Assembly (NCBI GenBank): GCA_024641445.1 | Contig: JAHEDA010000077.1 | Location: 1-9,516 of the forward strand | DNA: 9,516 bases | Reading direction: 5' to 3' | Source of the DNA: Gammaproteobacteria bacterium | GTDB lineage: Bacteria; Pseudomonadota; Gammaproteobacteria; UBA6429; Thiohalophilaceae | Part shown: piece after piece, positions 4,551 through 9,516 of the stretch | Layout: every line of letters begins with the position of its first letter | Position numbering within the stretch: position 1 is the first letter of the stretch | Position numbers and translations under genes: made by a program | The notes under the pieces: generated by a model | What the model saw: only the letters and a program-made list of their open reading frames with translations | What the model was told of the DNA's origin: nothing | Database searches by the model: none

Positions 4551-6890
4551 GTGGATAATGAGTTATTACAAGATTTTTTGGTCGAGGCAGGCGAAATACT
4601 CGAACAGTTGAATGAGCAGCTGGTCGATCTTGAACAGCGTCCGGACGATAAAGAATTACTCAATACCGTATTTCGCGGTTTCCACACCATCAAGGGTGGT
4701 GCAGGCTTCCTGGCTATCGAACCTATGGTGGCACTCTGCCATCGTTCTGAAGATGTCTTTAATCTTCTCCGTAACGGGCAACGACGTATCACTCCCGCGT
4801 TGATGGACACCATGCTGCCGGTGCTGGATGTATTGAACGCACAGTTCGATGCCTTGCGCGCCGGGCAAGAGACCGAACCCGCTGACCCGGACATGCTGGC
4901 CGCGTTAGAGGTCTATACGGTGCCTGGTGATGATGATGGTGATGTTGAGACTGCCACAGAGGCTGAGGTGGAAGACACCGGGGCAGATGCTACTGAAGAA
5001 GAGGCGGCTGAAGTCGATGCAACAGATTCTGAACTTTTCTCGATCGATACTGATGCGAGTGAACAGGACTCCTCTGAGCTGAATATTACGGATGAAGAAT
5101 TTCAGAGCTTGTTAGAGGTCCTGGAAAATCCCAATGCCGCCGTTCCCTCCGCCTCTGGCAAAACGGCTACCCCTTCCAAGGGGGCGGCGAAGGGCAGCGA
5201 TGAGATTAGCGATGATGAATTTGAGAATCTTCTGGATGAACTGCATGGTAAAGGTAAATTCAAGGGTATTCCTGCAGGCGAGGACAAGCCAAAGACCAAG
5301 CCGGGGGCCAAGACCGACTCCGAGAACATAACTGACGATGAATTTGAAAAACTTCTCGATGACCTGCATGGTAAGGGTACGTTTAAGGGAGTCCCGGCGG
5401 CAAAACCGGCCAATACCGCTAAACCTGCTACCGCAGCAGGGAAGAAGGATAAGTTGGGTACCGCGGCAAAGCCACCAAAGGCTGGCGGTAGCGACAATAT
5501 CTCTGACGATGAATTTGAATCCCTGCTGGATGACCTGCATGGCAAGGGCAAGTTTAGTGGTGCTCCAAACTCCAATGCGTCCAGCACCGCAAAATCCACG
5601 GGGAACAAGCCTACGGCCAAACCAGCCAAAACGAGCGTCGAAAAAACCACCGAGGTAGCCAAGCCGAAAGAAAAAGAAGATGACAAGGGTCAGGCCGGGC
5701 AGGCGCAGGCGGTACAGACCGAGGCCACAGTGCGCGTCGACACCAAGCGCCTGGATGACATCATGAATATGGTCGGTGAATTGGTACTGGTTCGAAATCG
5801 TATCGACCGCCTTGGTGTATTGCTTGGTAACGAAGAATTGCAAAAGGCATGCGCGAACCTCGATCTTGTTACCACCGACCTGCAGATGTCGGTGATGAAG
5901 ACGCGCATGCAGCCAATCAAAAAGGTATTTGGGCGTTTCCCGCGCGTGGTGCGTGACATTGCACGTAGCCTGAAGAAGGAAATCAATCTTGAAATGATCG
6001 GCGAAGACACCGAGCTGGACAAGAACGTTGTAGATGCCCTGGCGGACCCCTTGGTGCATCTTGTGCGCAATGCCGTCGATCACGGCATTGAGATGCCAGA
6101 CGTTCGTGAGAAGGCGGGCAAGCCTCGCACTGGCACGGTACTCTTAAGTGCTGAGCAGGAGGGAGATCGCATCGTATTGAAGATTCAGGACGATGGTGGA
6201 GGTATGGATGCAGAAAGACTAAAGGCCATCGCCATCAAAAAGGGTGTGATTGATGCAGATACCGCCGCGCGCATGGACGATCACGATGCCTACAATCTGA
6301 TCTTTGCTGCGGGTTTTTCCACCAAAGAACAGATAACCGACATCTCTGGTCGTGGTGTAGGCATGGATGTGGTGAAGACGCGTATCGCCCAATTGAATGG
6401 TATTGTCGAAATTTCCTCCGAGCTGGGTAAGGGCAGCACGCTGATAGTGAAACTTCCTCTGACCCTGGCAATTATGCCGACCCTGATGGTCCAGCTTGAG
6501 AAACAACTATTTGCGCTGCCATTGGTGAATGTGAATGAGATACTGCACCTGGATCTGAAAAAGACCAATACTGTGGATGGCCAGCTGGTAGTCAGCGTGA
6601 GAAACAAGACCTTACCTCTGTTTTATCTGAGTCGCTGGTTAGTGAAGGGTAAATCTCGCGCGCCATTGCCGAAAGAAGGTCATGTCGTCGTGGTGCATAT
6701 TGGTAATCAAAAGATAGGTTTTATCGTTGATGAGTTGATCGGTCAGGAAGAGGTGGTGATTAAGCCATTGGGCGCCTTACTACATGGCACTAGTGGATTG
6801 TCAGGTGCAACGATAACAGGTGATGGTGCCATCGCTATTATTCTTGATGTACCTGGTCTGATGCATGTCTATGCCCGACATGCAGCATAG
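4551..6890 (+). CDS. cheA: Chemotaxis histidine kinase CheA with repeat-bearing linker in place of a recognisable P2 domain
   Basis: This 779-residue kinase couples chemoreceptor arrays to CheY and CheB phosphorylation. The P1 HPt domain occupies about 1-110, with phospho-site H45 in FHTIKGGAGF. Residues 104-203 contain no Lys, Arg or His and 32 Asp/Glu. Residues about 204-385 are Lys/Ala/Pro-rich and carry the motif repeats listed separately. P3 (dimerisation) starts near 391 (VRVDTKRLDDIMNMVGELV). P4 (ATPase) shows the N box with N507 in RNAVDHG, the G1 box DDGGGMD at 547-553, and AGFSTKEQITDISGRGVGMD at 587-606. P5 (CheW-like) runs from about 640 to the end. I do not recognise a folded enteric-type P2 domain; the linker replaces it. 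The start is GTG 4551, with AGCAGG at 4535-4540; the HPt domain requires a start here. Length is above the 654 residues of E. coli CheA because of the linker. Confidence 0.97.
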   Translation: MDNELLQDFLVEAGEILEQLNEQLVDLEQRPDDKELLNTVFRGFHTIKGGAGFLAIEPMVALCHRSEDVFNLLRNGQRRITPALMDTMLPVLDVLNAQFDALRAGQETEPADPDMLAALEVYTVPGDDDGDVETATEAEVEDTGADATEEEAAEVDATDSELFSIDTDASEQDSSELNITDEEFQSLLEVLENPNAAVPSASGKTATPSKGAAKGSDEISDDEFENLLDELHGKGKFKGIPAGEDKPKTKPGAKTDSENITDDEFEKLLDDLHGKGTFKGVPAAKPANTAKPATAAGKKDKLGTAAKPPKAGGSDNISDDEFESLLDDLHGKGKFSGAPNSNASSTAKSTGNKPTAKPAKTSVEKTTEVAKPKEKEDDKGQAGQAQAVQTEATVRVDTKRLDDIMNMVGELVLVRNRIDRLGVLLGNEELQKACANLDLVTTDLQMSVMKTRMQPIKKVFGRFPRVVRDIARSLKKEINLEMIGEDTELDKNVVDALADPLVHLVRNAVDHGIEMPDVREKAGKPRTGTVLLSAEQEGDRIVLKIQDDGGGMDAERLKAIAIKKGVIDADTAARMDDHDAYNLIFAAGFSTKEQITDISGRGVGMDVVKTRIAQLNGIVEISSELGKGSTLIVKLPLTLAIMPTLMVQLEKQLFALPLVNVNEILHLDLKKTNTVDGQLVVSVRNKTLPLFYLSRWLVKGKSRAPLPKEGHVVVVHIGNQKIGFIVDELIGQEEVVIKPLGALLHGTSGLSGATITGDGAIAIILDVPGLMHVYARHAA
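5082..5570 (+). repeat. Tandem motif repeats in the CheA linker (three strong copies plus one degenerate copy)
   Basis: Three copies of a roughly 25-residue unit start at CheA residues I219 (ISDDEFENLLDELHGKGKF), I260 (ITDDEFEKLLDDLHGKGTF) and I317 (ISDDEFESLLDDLHGKGKF). Each continues with x-G-x-P. A degenerate copy starts at I179 (ITDEEFQSLLEVLENPN) and lacks the HGKGxF tail. Start-to-start distances are 40, 41 and 57 residues, joined by Lys/Ala/Pro/Thr-rich spacers of different sequence. At DNA level the cores share GATGAATTTGA and CTGCATGG but differ at many third positions. The amino-acid motif is thus kept while synonymous bases drift, which suggests selection on the protein and not a recent duplication. 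Function as CheY docking sites is inference. Confidence 0.85.
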
Positions 6891-6957
6891 ATATTTGCTA
6901 CAGATTGCATTATTGCAAGGCTAATAAAAAATATAATTAGAAACGAGAGGTAGTTGC
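6891..6957 (+). promoter_or_regulatory. AT-rich cheA-cheB gap with a possible weak sigma-70 -10 element
   Basis: This 67-base gap is the longest inside the che-mot block and is markedly AT-rich. It contains a perfect TATAAT at 6932-6937, which would start transcription near 6944, but no good -35 lies 16-18 bases upstream (TTATTG at 6910-6915 is the nearest). An inverted repeat TTGCA-TTAT-TGCAA lies at 6905-6918; its 5-bp stem with no T run is not a terminator. The cheB ribosome site GAGAGG is at 6945-6950. A secondary promoter for cheB-motCD is possible but weakly supported. Confidence 0.25.
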
Positions 6958-8046
6958 GTGGCAATTCGCGTTCTGATCGTCGATGATTCGGGTTTTTTCC
7001 GTCGGCGTGTCAGTGAGATTTTGACTGAAGACCCCATGCTGGAAGTGGTCGGGATGGCCACGAATGGTCAGGAGGCTATTGAAAAGACTCTTGAGCTAAG
7101 ACCTGATGTGATAACCATGGACATCGAGATGCCGGTTATGGATGGCATTCAGGCCACGCGCAAGATTATGGCGCAACGCCCAACACCTATTATCATGTTC
7201 TCCTCACTAACCACGGATGGCGCCAAGGCCACACTTGACGCCCTTGAAGCGGGTGCGCTGGATTTTTTACCCAAGCGTTTCGAGGATATATCCAGTAACA
7301 AAGAAGAAGCCAAACACATGTTGTGCCAGCGTGTGCGCGGTCTGGCACAAAAGCGCCCCACTGTGCCGCACGTACCACCAGTTGTAATACATACCGCTGT
7401 ACCCCGAGCCACACCGGTACGGAATTCTACTCCGGTCGCTGCGGGGGCCACACCCCATGTCGAGACTGGTACCAAGACGAACATCAGTCTGGTTGCGATT
7501 GGTACCTCTACGGGGGGACCTATTGCATTACAGAAGGTGCTTACCTCACTCCCGGCAAATTTCCCGGTACCCATCATCCTGGTACAACACATGCCAGCTA
7601 GCTTCACTGGACCATTTGCCCAGCGACTTGACTCATTGTGCCAGATTACCGTGAAAGAGGCGGTTGATGGGGATGTACTCAAGCCCGGCACGGCCTTGCT
7701 GGCGCCAGGTGGGAAACAGATGTTGATTACCGGTCGTGCCCAACATGCCGTGATCAAGATTGAAGAGGGCGATCCCTCTATGACGTATCGCCCCTGTGTG
7801 GACCTCACCTTTGATTCGATCGCCAGAGTTTTTCCTGGTCACACCCTTGGCATCATCATGACAGGTATGGGTGCCGATGGGCGTGAGGGTTCACGCGCAC
7901 TCAAACAAGGGGGCTCAATTATCTGGGCCCAGGATGAAGCGAGTTGTGTGGTCTACGGGATGCCAGCGGCGGTGGCCGATGCAAAGATTGCAGAGCGCAT
8001 GGTATCACTGGATGATATCGGACCGAGTATTGTGCAGAGGGTATAG
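6958..8046 (+). CDS. cheB: Protein-glutamate methylesterase/glutamine deamidase CheB
   Basis: This 362-residue two-domain enzyme removes methyl groups from chemoreceptors for adaptation and is activated when CheA phosphorylates its receiver domain. The receiver (about 1-125) has D9/D10 and phospho-acceptor D55 in TMDIEMPVMDG. A Pro/Thr/Val-rich linker spans about 138-172. The esterase domain then carries the catalytic triad S184 (IGTSTGGP), H211 (VQHMPASFTGPFA) and D307 (GMGADGREG), matching S164, H190 and D286 of E. coli with a constant offset of about 20 residues caused by the longer linker. The start is GTG 6958, with GAGAGG 7 bases upstream. The stop lies 2 bases before motC, so the two are very probably cotranscribed. 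The methyltransferase partner gene cheR is not in the window. Confidence 0.97.
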   Translation: MAIRVLIVDDSGFFRRRVSEILTEDPMLEVVGMATNGQEAIEKTLELRPDVITMDIEMPVMDGIQATRKIMAQRPTPIIMFSSLTTDGAKATLDALEAGALDFLPKRFEDISSNKEEAKHMLCQRVRGLAQKRPTVPHVPPVVIHTAVPRATPVRNSTPVAAGATPHVETGTKTNISLVAIGTSTGGPIALQKVLTSLPANFPVPIILVQHMPASFTGPFAQRLDSLCQITVKEAVDGDVLKPGTALLAPGGKQMLITGRAQHAVIKIEEGDPSMTYRPCVDLTFDSIARVFPGHTLGIIMTGMGADGREGSRALKQGGSIIWAQDEASCVVYGMPAAVADAKIAERMVSLDDIGPSIVQRV

Positions 8047-8048
8047 AC

Positions 8049-8798
8049 ATGGATGTGTTGAGCCTCATTGGTCTGGTCGTTGGTATCGCTGCCATACTCG
8101 CTGGGCAATATTTCGAAGGCGGGCATATTACGGCGCTGTTGAATGGCCCGGCACTCTTTATCGTCGTGGGTGGCACCTTCGGTGCCGTGATGGTGCAAAC
8201 ACCGCTACGGAGTTTTCTGCGCGGCTTTCGCATCTCTGTCTGGGTATTTTTTCCACCACGGATAGGTTTACACAATTCAATCGATAAGCTCATTAGTTGG
8301 AGCAAGATCGCCCGCAAGGACGGTCTGCTTGGTCTGGAAAATATCGAAGATACCGAACAGGAGCCCTTTGCTCGCAAAGGCCTGCAACTCTTGATCGATG
8401 GTAGTGAGCCCAGTGCCATCCGCGACATACTGCACGTCGAGATCGACGCGCGTGAGCGTCACGACCTTCAGGCCGCCAGGGTATTTGAGAGTATGGGCGG
8501 CTATAGCCCGACCATCGGCATCATCGCCGCCGTGCTGGGGCTAATCCAGGTGATGGGCAATCTCACCGACCCGGATCGCCTTGGCCAAGGCATCGCCATC
8601 GCCTTTGTGGCAACTATCTATGGTGTGGGTCTGGCCAATCTGGTTTTTCTGCCCATTGCCAACAAATTAAAGAGCCATATCAGCAACTATTCTCACTACT
8701 ACGAGATGATCACCGAGGGGCTGGTTCAGATCGCCGAGGGTGAGAACCCGCGCAATATCGAAGTCCGCCTCAATGGTTATCTGCGTGCGCCGTATTAG
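8049..8798 (+). CDS. motC: Flagellar stator protein MotC (MotA/PomA family)
   Basis: This 249-residue inner-membrane stator subunit forms, with MotD, the ion channel that drives rotation. Four membrane segments are visible at about 3-21, 33-50, 149-170 and 181-203, with a large cytoplasmic loop between the second and third. Key MotA residues are present: R89 and E97 in ARKDGLLGLE (rotor contacts), P154 in GGYSPTIGII, and P202 in FLPIANKL. The sequence agrees closely with my memory of Pseudomonas MotC (MDVLSLIGL start, ARKGLQLL, ESMGGY, IAEGENPR), and the position after cheB is that of motC, hence the symbol. ATG 8049 follows AGAGGG (8036-8041) by 7 bases. The stop TAG at 8796-8798 is 8 bases before motD. 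A general MotA-family label would also be acceptable. Confidence 0.94.
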   Translation: MDVLSLIGLVVGIAAILAGQYFEGGHITALLNGPALFIVVGGTFGAVMVQTPLRSFLRGFRISVWVFFPPRIGLHNSIDKLISWSKIARKDGLLGLENIEDTEQEPFARKGLQLLIDGSEPSAIRDILHVEIDARERHDLQAARVFESMGGYSPTIGIIAAVLGLIQVMGNLTDPDRLGQGIAIAFVATIYGVGLANLVFLPIANKLKSHISNYSHYYEMITEGLVQIAEGENPRNIEVRLNGYLRAPY

Positions 8799-8806
8799 TG
8801 GTCGCC

Positions 8807-9516
8807 ATGCGCACGCAACGCCGCCAAAATAAAATCGAAGACAGTGACAAGACCGATCGCTGGGTAGTGTCCTACGCGGACTTTATTACGCTGCTGTTTG
8901 CCTTCTTTGTCGTTATGTATGCCATGTCCAGTGTCAATGAAGGCAAGTACCGAGTCCTTGCCGACAATATGCTGAATGCCTTCAATACCCCGCCCAAGTC
9001 TGATAAGCCAATCCAGATCGGGCAGGAGTCACCGCAGCCCTCGATGCAGAAACCCGAGGCGGCGGAAAAGAATGTGGCCTTGTTACCCAAACAGAATGTG
9101 GACCCGTTGCAACTGGCGCGCATCGCCGAGGACGTGCGTAAGGCCATGCAGCCGCTGATCGATAGCAATATGATCAAGGTGCGTGACGATCGCCTGTGGG
9201 TCGAGGTGGAGGTGAATACCGAGTTACTCTTCACCAGTGGCAGCGCCGACCTGGTGACCAAGGCCAACCCCGTGCTGATCAAATTGGCCGGTGTGCTAAG
9301 CCCACTCAGCAATCACATAGATGTGGAGGGGCATACGGATAATCTCCCTATCAAGACCTCGACCTATCCCTCTAACTGGGAGCTATCTGCGGCCCGCGCC
9401 GCCAGTGTGGTCCACCTGTTTATGCAGAACGGCATCGATCCTGACCGCCTCGCCGCCATCGGTTACGGCGAGTATCGCCCCATCGCCGACAACACCACGG
9501 CAGAGGGGCGCCGCAC
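8807..9516 (+). CDS. motD: Flagellar stator protein MotD (MotB/OmpA family), 5' part, runs off right edge
   Basis: This frame starts at ATG 8807 and stays open for 236 codons to the window end. MotD anchors the stator to peptidoglycan and contributes the ion-binding residue. After a short basic, charged N-terminus, one membrane segment covers about residues 20-44 (YADFITLLFAFFVVMYA), with the essential channel aspartate at D25. A disordered periplasmic linker (about 60-125) follows, then an OmpA-like peptidoglycan-binding domain from about 128. This domain includes VEGHTDN at 173-179, WELSAARA, and GYGEYRPIADNTTAEGRR near the edge. The segment SYADFITLLF followed by SSVNEGKY is typical of proton-type MotB/MotD. 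About 60 C-terminal residues are probably missing, judging from the usual length near 296. The ribosome site is weak. GTG 8798, overlapping the motC stop, is an alternative start, and coupling to motC translation is likely. Confidence 0.94.
   Translation, partial: MRTQRRQNKIEDSDKTDRWVVSYADFITLLFAFFVVMYAMSSVNEGKYRVLADNMLNAFNTPPKSDKPIQIGQESPQPSMQKPEAAEKNVALLPKQNVDPLQLARIAEDVRKAMQPLIDSNMIKVRDDRLWVEVEVNTELLFTSGSADLVTKANPVLIKLAGVLSPLSNHIDVEGHTDNLPIKTSTYPSNWELSAARAASVVHLFMQNGIDPDRLAAIGYGEYRPIADNTTAEGRR

Noticed and set aside
4625..4651. GACGATAA within cheA, similar to a sigma-28 -10 element
   Set aside because: No TAAA-like -35 lies 15 bases upstream (the bases there are CGAT), and it is inside the HPt coding region.
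5199..5570. Regularly spaced repeats that might suggest a CRISPR-like or mobile repeat array
   Set aside because: The units are in frame, conserved as protein and not as DNA, unequally spaced and non-palindromic, so they are protein motif repeats.
5102..6083. Long - strand frames (194 and 323 codons) opposite cheA with apparent internal repeats
   Set aside because: The repeats are the mirror of the CheA linker repeats. No ribosome site or known domain is seen, and the + frame is clearly CheA.
7372..7585. Seven GTAC tetramers within 214 bases of cheB
   Set aside because: They occur in different codon contexts (Gly-Thr, Pro-Val, Leu-Val-Gln) within a Val/Thr-rich linker and its flank; composition explains them better than a binding-site array.

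Overview
This is a compact piece of a polar-flagellum and chemotaxis gene cluster from a gammaproteobacterium. Every gene lies on the + strand, in the order flhA (3' end only), flhF, fleN/flhG, fliA, cheY, cheZ, cheA, cheB, motC, motD (5' part, running off the right edge). FlhF and FleN (placement and number of polar flagella), a CheZ phosphatase and a MotC/MotD stator pair linked to cheB together match the organisation known from Pseudomonas and related polar flagellates, not the enteric peritrichous layout. Base composition looks moderate, and the coding sequences differ in detail from Pseudomonas. I would place the organism in a non-enteric gammaproteobacterial lineage but cannot name a genus. 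No RNA gene, mobile element, CRISPR array or clear Rho-independent terminator is visible.

Positions 1-3244 form the assembly and control block: the export-gate protein FlhA, the SRP-type GTPase FlhF, the MinD-like ATPase FleN and the flagellar sigma factor FliA. flhF/fleN and fleN/fliA overlap, so translation is probably coupled. A 125-base gap (3245-3369) follows. A near-perfect sigma-28 promoter starts in the fliA stop codon, so FliA probably drives the chemotaxis genes directly behind its own gene.

Positions 3370-9516 form the signalling and motor block. CheA (kinase) phosphorylates CheY (motor regulator) and CheB (receptor methylesterase), CheZ dephosphorylates CheY, and MotC/MotD form a proton-type stator. 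Gaps between genes are 2-67 bases. The longest, between cheA and cheB, is AT-rich and may hold a weak internal promoter.

The gene set itself is well known. The most interesting signal is inside CheA. The place where the enteric CheY-binding P2 domain would sit holds a long disordered-looking linker with three strong copies and one degenerate copy of a motif of the form I-S/T-D-D-E-F-E-x-L-L-D. This resembles the CheY-binding tail of CheZ encoded in the same operon, and the FliM N-terminal CheY-binding peptide as I recall it. It suggests a multivalent CheY (or CheB) docking array in place of a folded P2 domain. Other points worth a check are sigma-54-like elements inside flhA and before cheY, and GTG starts on all three phosphorelay proteins.
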